Positions 21,133-32,220 of a stretch of 64,000 bases of DNA are shown here, piece after piece. Position 1 is the stretch's first letter. Each line of letters starts with the position of its first letter. A program made the translations under genes and the position numbers. The DNA comes from Acanthosepion esculentum (lineage: Eukaryota; Mollusca; Cephalopoda; Sepiida; Sepiidae). The stretch spans positions 55,112,788-55,176,787 of the forward strand of contig OZ038517.1 in assembly GCA_964036315.1 (NCBI GenBank). The letters are read 5' to 3'. The notes below the pieces were generated by a model. That model did not search any database. It was not told where the DNA came from and worked only from the letters and a program-made list of their open reading frames with translations.

Positions 21133-21535
21133 ATGGAGTAATGTATAGCGACTCGGATTGAGGAATCGGAGACCCGAGTTCGAATTCCACTCGAATCCAT
21201 TATATTCACTTACGTGCTAATAACCTTGGGAAAGGTATGAATCCTCTTCTTCTGCCTCCAGCTAGACAGATTGGGTTCTATAGCCCTGGATGGCAACTAG
21301 ACTAGGAGAAGAACAACTTTGAATTCAAAACCCGCGGAGGGTGGTTTGGGGACCTTGTGGCACGTAGTGCACCAGGTCTCTGCAGTCGGCCCTTCAAAAA
21401 GTGTGGTTGGTTCTGTACAAAACCTTCACCACTATAATCAAATCATATGTGCTGGTGTCTGGGCTGTTGGTGCCTAGGAACTGAGTTGCTGACCCTCATA
21501 CGTCGAATACGACGGGAGAGTCCAGCAGCAGCATA
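21133..21535 (+). mobile_element. SINE family B, long copy
   Basis: The tRNA-like head is shared with family A ('gcgactcggattgaggaatcgg', B box 'gagttcgaattcca'). After 'gatggcaact' it switches to a different 3' body ('aggagaagaacaactttgaat', 'accttgtggcacgtagtgca', 'aaccttcaccactataatcaa') and ends 'gacgggagagtccagcagcagc'. It seems to be a chimeric SINE sharing its 5' half with family A. Confidence 0.8.
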
Positions 21536-21654
21536 TATATTATAACAAAATATTTCAAAGTTCTAAAAGTAAATGATGATACGATTTAATATATGCAGTG
21601 TTAATTTCTTAAGGAAAGTAAAGATAAAGGTTGGGAACTACTGGGATAGACTCT

Positions 21655-23580
21655 TCTCATGTCACAGACCATGTTTACGGATATCTCGTCTAGTTCTTAT
21701 TTTTTATTACTGCTCAGTTATTGTTCGCCCTGTTTCCTTTGAGTCCAAGTACAGCATATCTTCTCGTTTCACAGACCATGTTTACGGATATCTCGTCTAG
21801 TTCCTATTTTTTATTACTGCTCAGTTATTGCTCGCCCTGTTTCCTTTGAGTCCAAGTACAGCATATCTTCTCGTTTCACAGACCATCTTTACGGATATCT
21901 CGTCTAGTTCTTATTTTTTATTACTGCTCAGTTATTGTTCGCCCTGTTTCCTTTGAGTCCAAGTACAGCATATCTTCTCGTTTCACAGACCATGTTTACG
22001 GATATCTCGTCTAGTTCCTATTTTTTATTACTGCTCAGTTATTGCTCGCCCTGTTTCCTTTGAGTCCAAGTACAGCATATCTTCTCGTTTCACAGACCAT
22101 CTTTACGGATATCTCGTCTAGTTCTTATTTTTTATTACTGCTCAGTTATTGTTCGCCCTGTTTCCTTTGAGTCCAAGTACAGCATATCTTCTCGTTTCAC
22201 AGACCATGTTTACGGATATCTCGTCTAGTTCCTATTTTTTATTACTGCTCAGTTATTGTTCGCCCTGTTTCCTTTGAGTCCAAGTACAGCATATCTTCTC
22301 GTTTCACAGACCATGTTTACGGATATCTCGTCTAGTTCTTATTTTTTATTACTGCTCAGTTATTGTTCGCCCTGTTTCCTTTGAGTCCAAGTACAGCATA
22401 TCTTCTCGTTTCACAGACCATGTTTACGGATATCTCGTCTAGTTCTTATTTTTTATTACTGCTCAGTTATTGTTCGCCCTGTTTCCTTTGAGTCCAAGTA
22501 CAGCATATCTTCTCGTTTCACAGACCATGTTTACGGATATCTCGTCTAGTTCTTATTTTTTATTACTGCTCAGTTATTGTTCGCCCTGTTTCCTTTGAGT
22601 CCAAGTACAGCATATCTTCTCGTTTCACAGACCATGTTTACGGATATCTCGTCTAGTTCTTATTTTTTATTACTGCTCAGTTATTGTTCGCCCTGTTTCC
22701 TTTGAGTCCAAGTACAGCATATCTTCTCGTTTCACAGACCATGTTTACGGATATCTCGTCTAGTTCTTATTTTTTATTACTGCTCAGTTATTGTTCGCCC
22801 TGTTTCCTTTGAGTCCAAGTACAGCATATCTTCTCGTTTCACAGACCATGTTTACGGATATCTCGTCTAGTTCTTATTTTTTATTACTGCTCAGTTATTG
22901 TTCGCCCTGTTTCCTTTGAGTCCAAGTACAGCATATCTTCTCGTTTCACAGACCATGTTTACGGATATCTCGTCTAGTTCTTATTTTTTATTACTGCTCA
23001 GTTATTGTTCGCCCTGTTTCCTTTGAGTCCAAGTACAGCATATCTTCTCGTTTCACAGACCATGTTTACGGATATCTCGTCTAGTTCTTATTTTTTATTA
23101 CTGCTCAGTTATTGTTCGCCCTGTTTCCTTTGAGTCCAAGTACAGCATATCTTCTCGTTTCACAGACCATCTTTACGGATATCTCGTCTAGTTCTTATTT
23201 TTTATTACTGCTCAGTTATTGTTCGCCCTGTTTCCTTTGAGTCCAAGTACAGCATATCTTCTCGTTTCACAGACCATGTTTACGGATATCTCGTCTAGTT
23301 CTTATTTTTTATTACTGCTCAGTTATTGTTCGCCCTGTTTCCTTTGAGTCCAAGTACAGCATATCTTCTCGTTTCACAGACCATGTTTACGGATATCTCG
23401 TCTAGTTCTTATTTTTTATTACTGCTCAGTTATTGCTCGCCCTGTTTCCTTTGAGTCCAAGTACAGCATATCTTCTCGTTTCACAGACCATGTTTACGGA
23501 TATCTCGTCTAGTTCTTATTTTTTATTACTGCTCAGTTATTGCTCGCCCTGTTTCCTTTGAGTCCAAGTACAGCATATCT
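21655..23580. repeat. Satellite, 107-bp unit, 18 copies
   Basis: Units start at 21664 and repeat exactly every 107 bp (21771, 21878, 21985 and so on). Three variable sites ('catg/catc', 'ttctt/ttcct', 'ttgtt/ttgct') define subtypes. Units 1-6 mostly alternate between two subtypes (a 214-bp dimer); units 7-14 are uniform. The period is not a multiple of 3, so there is no long frame. The left junction is slightly diverged; the right one ends abruptly at 23580. Confidence 0.97.
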
Positions 23581-23699
23581 GCAAGCGTATACAAAGTACA
23601 TCATACGGTTAATGATAACAGTATTACTTGACGCACACATTTGCTTTAAACTCACTAAAAAAGCGTTAAATCATTAATTTGTCGACATAGTAATTATCA

Positions 23700-24110
23700 G
23701 TTCAATCCCTGGGCCGGGCAGTGTGTATTTCAACTGTTCTATTCAACCTCGCCATTTGAACTATAAAATGATTAGACCTTGGCACCAATCTAGTACTGCG
23801 CTTAAAGTCTGGGAACCATAGAGAAAAGTTAATTAGAACAATTACCATGAAAGTATGTGAGAAAAAGCACAGAAAACTAGGGTCGGGAAGGGACTGAAGC
23901 CAAGAGCGTGTCATGACCAATAACATTGCCGATTCTTCTTTGGAATGTATCAAGAATCTCTAAATATATAGCAGGAGCACCGGATTATATGTGGCAGCAA
24001 TATTCGAAGCATGGACAAATGGTAGACTTATAAATATGTAAGATAGATTCTGGCGGGAAAAATTGCGTAGCACAACACAGGGAAACAACCTTTTAGCAGC
24101 AGACCTAGTA
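23700..24110 (-). pseudogene. Jockey-like LINE, C-terminal remnant
   Basis: Minus-strand text: SESILHIYKSTI-CPCFEYCCHI, then LDTFQRRIGNVIGHD, then LLASVP and FHGNCSN, with frame changes and stops. Same family as the copy at 1-1245. Confidence 0.75.
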
Positions 24111-24251
24111 ATTCATTCAATATTATCTTTCCACTTCATGTCAGCGAAAAATGAGCCATTCTCCTGAAGGTTAATCAATTTATATATCTGTTTTTGGATG
24201 TATTGAAGTGTATATAGTTCATAATTTGTATGTTTTTTATTTACTTTTATG

Positions 24252-24252
<1 letters not shown>

Positions 24253-24296
<44 letters not shown>
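24253..24296. repeat. (TA)n tract
   Basis: TA repeat within AT-rich sequence. Confidence 0.92.
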
Positions 24297-24299
<3 letters not shown>

Positions 24300-24549
24300 T
24301 ATGGATGCACATTTATATGTCTGTGCGTATTTGGATTTCTATATGTATTTTGCTGTGTACAAGTTAATATGTAGATATAAATAAATTGTAATAACATTTG
24401 CATGTATCTATGTATATTTATTTAATTGTGGATACATATACTTATATATTTGTATATGTGGATATATGATTAATAGTTGTGTGTACATCTGTATTACATT
24501 TGAAAATATGTGTAAGATGTATGTATTTGTACATATATATATGTAAGTG

Positions 24550-24745
24550 TGTGTGTGTTTCATTGAATAATATAGACATTATATATCATATATTATTTTT
24601 ATACTGATCCTTTCCAGTTCTCTAATCAGTTACTTGATGTGAAGATGAAATTCTTCAAGGAAGACGCCTTTGTTTTTTCTTACCTAAGTACTTTCCATCT
24701 CCTCCGAGATCATTTTCAGGGGTGAATTAGAAAGACAAACTTATT
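24550..24745 (+). repeat. Single arm of the 6.7-kb hairpin family plus 3' continuation
   Basis: 'tttcattgaataatat', 'ctgatcctttccagt' and 'ctaatcagttacttgatgt' match the arms at 6671-6920. It continues into a hammerhead-like motif instead of a second arm, then into a (TA)n tract at 24798. Confidence 0.65.
24681..24724 (-). ncRNA. Hammerhead-like motif, degenerate
   Basis: Minus strand: CTGAAAA (one or two core changes), stem II ATCTC/GAGAT with loop GGAG, GGAAA, then a self-complementary AGTACT segment where stem III would be. Related text lies at 48541-48585. Probably inactive. Confidence 0.4.
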
Positions 24746-24795
24746 GTAACTCTGACCGTTGTGATAATGATTTTTAAAAACACACGTGAAGATTC

Positions 24796-24797
<2 letters not shown>

Positions 24798-24859
<62 letters not shown>
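24798..24859. repeat. (TA)n tract
   Basis: Right bracket of the 24.55-kb module. Confidence 0.95.
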
Positions 24860-24862
<3 letters not shown>

Positions 24863-25149
24863 AGATAAAGAACACATAGCAAACGTTTATCAGTCTGACA
24901 TGTTTCAGTTTTATTAAAGTTTCACCAGAGAATGAGATATGGCGCAATTTTAGCTACAAAGATCTATATTCTCTAATGAAACTTGTTAGATTAATAAACA
25001 ATTCCTATTTGTTCTCTTACCTATAATTCTGTCGAATTACGATCTATATTTCATCCTTAATATACTGATAAGGATATTAATGTGTAGAAGTGAACACATA
25101 TTTAATTTTTTTAGATGCTTTTTTAAGAAATTAAGAAATTTATTAAGAG

Positions 25150-25425
25150 GTATATTAGTATATATTTGTATATATTAGTATATTAGTATATATTAGTATA
25201 TATTCGTATATTAGTATATAATTGTGTATATTAGTATATATTAGTATATTAGTATATCAGTATATATTACTATATATTAATATATTAGTATATATTAGTA
25301 TATTAGTATATATTAGTATATATTAGTATATTAGTGTATATTAGTATATATTCGTATATTGGTATATATTAGTATAATAATATGTATTAGTATATTAGTA
25401 TATATTAGTATAACTCGAATATTTA
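25150..25425. repeat. TA-rich minisatellite 'tatattagta'
   Basis: About 275 bp of irregular 'tatattagtatat' units with occasional tcg/ttg variants. Confidence 0.9.
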
Positions 25426-26559
25426 ATGTCTTAACTAGCACTAACCTCATATAAATATGTATATGTTGGTTTTATTTAGCATGTCCCCATAATTCTTTAC
25501 ATGTGATGAACTGAGTGAGATTTGAATTTTTCCGAAAGCTGCAGGCATTTTGAAATTGGTGCAACCAATTTCAAAGCCAATTTCTCGTATTGAAATATCA
25601 ATTTTATATGTTTTTCGGTTTTGATTAAATAAGCGATACTTTCAAATTTTATGAACTATTTTGGTAAAACTGGTAAATAACCGTTGGCAAATACCAGCAC
25701 CTCCAGTAGAGAGAAATCTTCTCAGAACATTTGATTTATTTTTTGGTTGGATCGGTTGAATACCACAAACCATAAACTCTAATTATTCCTGTCAAGTTAG
25801 AGTTGTAATTTGAACCCACTTCCCAAATATACATTTATTTTGATCTGGTCGAAATAGAAATATTCACTGCAGCGAAATTTCTGACTCACGCTCTTGAGGT
25901 TTTTATATTTATATAATTTTATGAATATTCATGGCGACACACATAACAGTATCAGAATAAACGCGGTGAACTGCCAAACCGGTCCGTTCATTAAATGTCG
26001 AGACGAGTCATTTAAAATAATAAATAGAAAATGCAACAACAATCCCATGTGGAACTCTTCAATGCGTGAGATCTATTCGAGAGTAAATAGTCACCCCATA
26101 AAATTATTCAAAAATCTAAATTTGCCTCCAATTGCTATTCTCGTCTCTGCCTTCTAGATATTTCCGTCTACCGCTTCAAAGGGAGCCTTTAAAAATAGCC
26201 CTGGGAACGATAGAAATAACCAGTTCGTATTTAAAATAAAAACAAAAAAGAAAGAAGAAAAACAAAAACAGGCAGTTTTAAACCCAGTAAAAAAGATCGT
26301 AAAAAGACTTGGACAAGCTTGTCGATGTATTTATCTTAGAGATGAGTCAATAGAAGCATTTTATGAATAGTCTGTAATAAATTAGATAAAAGAGTAAAAA
26401 AAAAATCAATGCATTGTTGGCAGTTTTTCTGTTTCTTTTTACGCGCGTTGTTTACTGGGAGAATTATAATCTGTCAGGTAATGAAAGGATTGGAAATATG
26501 CGAAACATTTAAGCAAATTGCACAAAACTGTGTTAGTTCAAGCATGAGCAATAAGGTCC
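25426..26559. other. No gene recognised
   Basis: AT-rich with no recognisable element. A direct repeat 'ttggtgcaaccaatttcaaagccaatttc' near 25556-25585 is self-complementary in part. Confidence 0.4.
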
Positions 26560-26900
26560 CCACTGACTAATTGCCAAACTCGTTAAGATCACGCAACCGG
26601 TTCTCAAAATAGCTGGATACCTTTCAGACAGATGGTTGTTTTGTTTACATGGAATATTTTATTGTTACATTGCAACTTACATTTGTAGACATCTCATGTT
26701 TTTCCCGATGAGGTTTCACTATCGCGCGACAGGTATTTTAGACCATTCGAGAATGTAGAATCAGGTCAAATGTTTCAGAGCCAACGTCTTCCGATACATG
26801 ACACAAATGTTCGATTGGAATTAGATTCAGTGAATGAGAAGCCCATTCCATTACTGACCCGAAACTTATTCTTCTTAAACTACTCTGAAGCGTTTTTTTT
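26560..26900 (-). pseudogene. Tc1-like transposase C-terminal remnant
   Basis: The minus strand reads MEWASHSLNLIPIEHL (Tc1 family WP-SPDLNPIEHLW block, including the final catalytic region) and then EWSKIPVAR and NLI, the conserved Tc1 C-terminal block. Two stops interrupt it. Only the last third of a transposase is present. No inverted repeats recognised. Confidence 0.7.
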
Positions 26901-26939
26901 TTTGTTTATTTGGGTTTTTTTTTCATTTTGGAATCTTTG

Positions 26940-27249
26940 AGAGGAAGATGTATTATTATTATTATTATTATTTTTATTTTCTTTGATATCTGGCGTTTTC
27001 ACATTTCTTTCCGGGTCCCGCCCAGGGACCTAAGTTTAGAAATGGCATCATGACACTTTCCACTGCAAAAAAAAAAAAAAAAAGTAATTACATAGATAAA
27101 GCCCTTCGTAAAGTGTGGGCTGTACTTGTCAGAACAATTTTTTGTATCTCTTTGAGGCATGGACTTCCAGGGATCCCTTCAATCAGCCTACTGGAATCTT
27201 TTCCAACCAGTCCAAGGGCTCCAACTACAACAGGGATTGTTGATGTTCC

Positions 27250-27304
<55 letters not shown>

Positions 27305-27335
27305 TTGGGGCCGTACATTGACACAGCCAAAGGAA
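26940..27335 (-). pseudogene. REL-endonuclease LINE, 3' end, copy B
   Basis: Minus-strand text TIPVVVGALGLVGKDSSRLIEG, LKEIQKIVLTSTAHTLRRAL is the conserved C-terminus of LINEs with a restriction-like endonuclease (R4/Dong-like group, inferred). It is followed by the 3' UTR block 'gggacccggaaagaaat' and an (AAT)n tail at about 26951-26970. Its 5' side starts inside the (AAT)n tail of copy A, so this LINE's 3' tail and a second copy are joined head to tail. Confidence 0.75.
27251..27304. repeat. (ATT)n tract
   Basis: Trinucleotide repeat at the junction between LINE copies A and B. It is the (AAT)n 3' tail of copy A on the minus strand. Confidence 0.92.
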
Positions 27336-28190
27336 ATTCCGTTCTTGAGCCATGGTCTCAACAAGACTTCTCACAACTGAAGAACCTTACGGAGAATCCT
27401 CACACAGTAAATGGGGGCAATTATTATTTTTATCTCCTTTGATTTCTGATGTGTACTTATTTCTTTCCGGGTCCCGACCAGAGACCTAAGGCCAGAAATA
27501 GCATCATGGCATTTTCCACTGAGCCATTTAAAAGAACAAAACAACAAAAAACCCCAAAAAACACCTATTTTCCATAGATAAAACTGTTTGTAGGGTGTGG
27601 GCTGTACTCGTGAGAATTTTTTTTATCTCTTTAAGGAATCCCTTCAATGAGTCGATTGGAATCTTTTCCACCCAATCCGAAGGCTCCAATTACAACTGAA
27701 ATTGTTGATGTCCTCATGTGTCACATTTTTGAGAGTTCGATTTCAAGGTCCCTGTATTTTTATAGTTTTTTTTAAAAAGATATTCAAAGGTACATTGCAG
27801 TCTGCAGTGACTTTCATGTCAATAGGGAGGATCATTTTGTCTTTCCGGTCTCTAATAACAATGTCTGGGCGGTTGGCTTTGATTGTTCTGTCAGTGAGTA
27901 TTGTGTAGTCCCATAGAATTGTAACAGGTCCTATCTCCGTAACTGGGTCTGGGTGGTGCTCATACCAATTTCTTTCAGTTTCCTTTCCGTAAAAGTTGCA
28001 AATTTTCAAGTGCAGATATTGGCCCACTCTGTCATGCCGGGATTTATATTCAGTGGGTGTCAAGATGGTCAATAGTTTCTGGATATTTATCACAGAATCT
28101 GCATTTTGGGCTAACAGAATTTTTCAGTAAGTGCGCTTTGTAATATCTAGTTAGCAAGCATTGGTCCTGTGTTGCAAGAAATATTTAGCC
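27305..28190 (-). pseudogene. REL-endonuclease LINE, C-terminal half, copy A
   Basis: Minus strand: DQCLLTRYYKAH, then the zinc-knuckle CRFCDKYPETIDHL at about 28100-28060 (its last Cys is lost by a deletion/frameshift). Next is YEHHPDPVTEIGPVTILWDY, and the endonuclease motif RPDIVIRDRKDKMILPIDMKV (PD-X12-D) at about 27860-27800. Then VVIGAFGLGGKDSNRLIEG and a 3' UTR. This is the usual order of zinc knuckle, restriction-like endonuclease and C-terminal helix. The 5' side is interrupted at 28190 by a SINE. Confidence 0.82.
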
Positions 28191-28455
28191 ACCCCCACAA
28201 GGGTTACATGTGGCACAAAGACCGGGTTTAATGTGGGTTTCCGAGCCCGTAGAATCGGCTAAAATTATTCCCTATTGGAACCCGTAAAAACGGGTTCAGG
28301 GACAGTCTACCTCCCTGAACGAGACCCTGCCTTTCGGCTGAGCCTCGTCCGAGTTCCTCTCTACCCGAGGGCAGAGAGTTCGACCAAATAACTAGACGCG
28401 TTCAGATTTTAAGCCTGAACTACGTATCCGCTGATTGGCTACATCAGCTTGCTTG
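28191..28455 (-). mobile_element. tRNA-Leu-like SINE with conserved core domain
   Basis: Minus strand: an A-box-like 'gtagccaatcagcgg', anticodon arm TCAGG-CTTAAAA-TCTGA (anticodon TAA, Leu), B-box-like 'tggtcgaactct' near 28375-28386. The core domain follows ('acattaaacccggtctttgtg', 'cttgtgggggtggctaaata'), as in 35.4-36.1 and 56.2-58.0 kb. It is inserted in the REL LINE, with coding text resuming immediately at 28190. Confidence 0.65.
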
Positions 28456-28589
28456 GTACTGGCAGGGGTAAAGATGTTTCTCTTGACATCGTTTCTGCAT
28501 CTGGCCGGTTATATTTGCTTTTGCTTTCTTTTTTAAGTATTTTGCAACCTCAGTCGGTTTATTGTGTTTTATTTGTATTTCTTTACCTA

Positions 28590-28683
28590 TGTAAAACTAT
28601 TATTATTATTATTGTCATTATTATTATTACAATTATCGTCATTATCATCATCATCATCATCATTATTATCATCATCATTATTA
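28590..28683. repeat. (ATT)n/(ATC)n tract
   Basis: Compound trinucleotide repeat, the 3' tail of the LINE fragment that follows. Confidence 0.9.
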
Positions 28684-28795
28684 TGTTTGTACAGTAAATT
28701 GACATTGTCAAAGGAAATTCTGTTCTTGGGACATGATGTCAACAAGATTCCTTTCGGAGAATCCTTTCAGAGTAAATGATGCCAGTTTTCTGGAG

Positions 28796-28800
<5 letters not shown>
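28684..28800 (-). repeat. REL LINE 3' UTR fragment, copy C
   Basis: 'acattgtcaaaggaaattctg', 'tcaacaagattcc' and 'cggagaatcc' match 27310-27405 in the same order. Bracketed by trinucleotide tracts. Confidence 0.7.

Positions 28801-28848
<48 letters not shown>
28797..28848. repeat. (ATT)n tract
   Basis: About 50 bp of ATT. Confidence 0.92.
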
Positions 28849-28850
<2 letters not shown>

Positions 28851-29286
28851 GAATTAGATTAGTACGTCCCTATTGGTTGATATAATTACAAAGTTTCTAC
28901 TGCCTTTCGACCTTACAGCCTTCCTTGGATAGATAAGCCTCCATCTGTTGATTTTGCAGGTCATCGAAGTATTATTTGGTTTTCGTCATGATTTAAGAAC
29001 ATGAACGAATATTTGATTCATGAAATGAATTCATATGGGCTTTCTCAAGTGAATTCGAGTGTCACATCAAAATCTGATTGCATAAGAATCGCCCAACTGT
29101 AACTCAGTTGCTATCGCCCGATTTACTGCCAAATTTATTTTCCCCTCGGGGCAGAATGCATATAGAAAGTTAGTGTTGCGTATTGTAGAAATAAAATAAT
29201 GATATTGATTTTCACGTATTTATTTTGAATTCTCGCATGACGGTGTTTTCGTGACTCGAACTGAATAGATAAACATCAAATTCCGA
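28849..29286. other. No feature recognised
   Basis: No recognisable coding, repeat or RNA signal. Confidence 0.4.
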
Positions 29287-30170
29287 ATGATTAATTGCTT
29301 CCCCAAATCTATCTTGTATATCTATAAGTCTACCATTCAGCCATACTTAGAATATTGCTGCCATATATTGTCCAGTACCCCGGTTATTTACCTTGAGCTC
29401 CTTGATAAGATCCAAAGAAGAATCAGCAATATTACTGGTCACGATCTGGTAGCTCGGCTTCAGTCAATTATCCACCGTCGTAAGGTTGCCTCTCAGTCCC
29501 TTTTTTTATAAATACTTTCATGGTAATTGTTCGGACGAGCTCCACGTTATTGGGGTTAGATTTTAAGTTGTTGTTTTATTCCACAGTCAATGAATTATAC
29601 ATATGTTGACTATTCATAGAGACATTGAGGTATTATGGGAGACTACTGTAAAAATAGCAAGTCAGATTGCATTGTTTTGGTGTAAGGAACATTGTGGTAT
29701 GTTTAGGTCAGTGATCATGGCTAACTAAGTTACATGTGAAGACAGAAGAAGACCATCATTTTTTGCCATTTTCCATTTTGGCCTTGTGCCACACTTCTGT
29801 AGATAATGCGAAATAAATATCGCTCTTCGCTATGGTACCTAGACTTTATGATTTTAAGCGCAGTACTAGACTGGCGATGAGGGCTCATCAATTTACAGTT
29901 GTCTAGAATGTAACAGAACGTTTTATGCTAACAGTTTCTTCTGTGGCTTATTGAACTCCCTCCTGGTTCCATGCTTTCCAACCAACTTTAATCTGCAAGA
30001 ATTTAAATGCAATATCAATCGCCATCTACTGTCTTCCTGATTACTCTTTTCTCTTTCTCCTCATTACTAATGTTTCTTTTATTAATTCCTCAACACCCTG
30101 TAACCCCTTGCGTACTAGTGGCTGTACAGAGTTGCTTAGGGTGATACCGGTTACAACGAAAAATAATAAA
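29287..30170 (+). pseudogene. Jockey-like LINE 3' half, split by an insertion
   Basis: FPKSILYIYKSTIQPYLEYCCHI, LLDKIQRRISNITGHDLVARLQS and KYFHGNCSDEL run from 29287 to about 29540. After a 285-bp insertion the element resumes at 29827 with 'tcgctatggtacctagacttt' and the 3' end FYANSFF and FNLQEFKCNINRHLLSS. The colinear jockey at 59771-60400 shows the uninterrupted form. Confidence 0.78.
29541..29826 (+). mobile_element. Insertion in jockey copy, SINE C-type 3' end
   Basis: The insert ends 'ttggccttgtgccacacttct' then 'gtagataatgcgaaataaata', which resembles the 3' part of SINE family C. A short direct repeat 'gctc' at both joins could be a target duplication. The head has no clear tRNA boxes. 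Confidence 0.5.
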
Positions 30171-30263
30171 CAAGAAAAATAAGTTCGAGATCGATTACTT
30201 TTACGCCCATCTGTATTGATTCACTGTACCGTCCAGTAAGTTTCTAACCCCTTCTGATATCTG

Positions 30264-30425
30264 TCAGTTATGTGCCATGCGTGGTACATGCTTAGGCGAT
30301 CATGTATCTTTCGATACATGACTGACGAGGCCGATTTTTTTCCCCCCGCAGTAGGTTATCATTTCTTTCTGCGGTAGACCAGTTGCCATCCAAGGCTATA
30401 GAACTCCGGTCTGTCCTGCTATATT
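30264..30425 (-). mobile_element. SINE family A copy
   Basis: Reverse complement of the family A 3' half: 'gtgccatgcgtggtacatgc', 'gatcatgtatctttcgatac', 'cgcagtaggtt' and 'gttgccatccaaggctatag'. The tRNA-like head is missing. Confidence 0.78.
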
Positions 30426-31680
30426 CATTTCGAGGCGCATATCAACCAGATGTCTAGAAGGGAATAAGTAATAATTTTAATATGACATGTTTAGTCTCGC
30501 ATTCTTTACAAAGATAACCTTACAGAGAATGACTTTTAAAATTTAAAGATGCATGTATGATTTCAAACATTTATTTCATGCAAGTCCATAAAGATGGGAT
30601 AAAAAATATGGCTCAACTTCTAAAATGGGTAAAAAGTCAATTGAGCAAGTCTACTTTGAGCGATTCCCGCTTTCAGAGAATGAACTTTATCGCAGAGAGA
30701 ACAGAATCGGCCAACTAAATTCAAACCGAAATTCAATTAAGCGCTTCTATAAACATAAATCCATTTTCTTCTTTTCCAAAGCATGTGTTCAGTAGCAAAG
30801 AAGTCTGAACTCCATAGACTTGCTTTGCAACTGTTATATTACCATATTTTTCAAAGGTACTAGTTTAGTCAAAGAGAAAGACGCGTAAGCCGCCTTTCTT
30901 TTACATATCATACCCTTCTGGAGGCAGCAAGGTTACGTCTCCAAAAACCCTTTAGTGTCACAGATTATAAAACCCCGGCAATAGACAAGATTTAATACGA
31001 AGCAGCTAGCAGTTTAGAAGTACAATTTCGAATTTAAAACTGAGAAGGGAACGGGAAAATAACTATAGAATCTGTGCCAAGAACAATGATGGCAATGCAA
31101 AGCTTGCATGCAAAAAAGAAATCCGATATTTCTTTTTTTTTTTACATGCACTTATCATTGGTGCAAGTTTTTTTTTTTCTTTTATAGTGTATACGTTCTC
31201 GAGTGTGCGCCCATGCACCCGTCTGCGCAGATATTGAAAGTGGGGAGTGATTATATGTCCTTTTCGTCGCTTTTTTTTTCTCCACTTTACATTCACTCCT
31301 TAACCCTTCTCTCTTTCTTTTTTTCTTTCAGTTGTTGCCATTTGGATTCCGGTTTTTTTTCTAGACAGAAAGTCCGCCAAAAATAAGATAAGAGAAAACT
31401 TGTATAGATATTGTAACAGTAAATTTAATCAGACATCACAACATTAATACAAGTTTACCAGACACAACAGATGCTCAAAATGGTGGGCTTTAGCTTCCAA
31501 AAATTTATTACTAAAGCAAACTACTGTTTAGCTAAATTTTCTCCAAAGTGTCCAGTGGCATTACAGCACATGCATTTTCAATTTCCTGTCTAAGGGCCGT
31601 CATCTGTCGAGAAAATATCGTACTACAGTAAACATTGTTATCGCAGTTTTTCCTACCCTAAATATGTATAAATTTTTTGG
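30426..31680. other. No gene recognised
   Basis: About 1.25 kb of unique-looking sequence with T-rich runs near 31130, 31170 and 31270. No exon, tRNA or inverted repeat noticed. Confidence 0.4.
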
Positions 31681-31681
31681 G

Positions 31682-31684
31682 CGG

Positions 31685-31732
<48 letters not shown>
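31682..31732. repeat. (TA)n tract
   Basis: Left bracket of the 31.8-32.14 kb inverted repeat. Confidence 0.95.
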
Positions 31733-31734
<2 letters not shown>

Positions 31735-31802
31735 CAAGTATAGGATTAGTGTATACGGAATAAATTACAATAACCAAAAAATACCATTTTTAAAAGAGTG
31801 TT

Positions 31803-32131
31803 CATTACAGAGTAGAGCAAATATAATTTATTTGAAAATTATAACATAAATATATTATAAAATCACTACAAAAATAGCCATTTTGTTTCAACACTTCTGG
31901 TGTCTTATAAGATTCGCTGTCAAGTTTTTGGAATTCTCATATACTCGCATTTTGATTGGTCATTGCAGCTTATGTAACAGCGTTTCCCCTACTGAGGGGT
32001 GTTTGATCAATTTGAACCTTTTAAAACTCTTTATTCTACATTCATTCAACACCATTACTTGATAAGACACCAGAATGGCTATTTTTTATAATTTATTCGA
32101 AAATTATAACATAAATATGTTATAATTTTCG

Positions 32132-32142
<11 letters not shown>
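31803..32142. repeat. (TA)n-bracketed inverted repeat
   Basis: 'aaaatagccatttt', 'ctggtgtcttataag' at 31871-31912 is inverted at 32056-32086. The outer 'ataatttatt-gaaaattataac' at 31807 is inverted near 32088-32142, where a second local palindrome also forms. TA tracts lie on both sides. Confidence 0.7.

Positions 32143-32220
<78 letters not shown>
32141..32220. repeat. (TA)n(GA)n tract
   Basis: TA with one GA interruption, ending in a (GA)n run. Confidence 0.95.
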
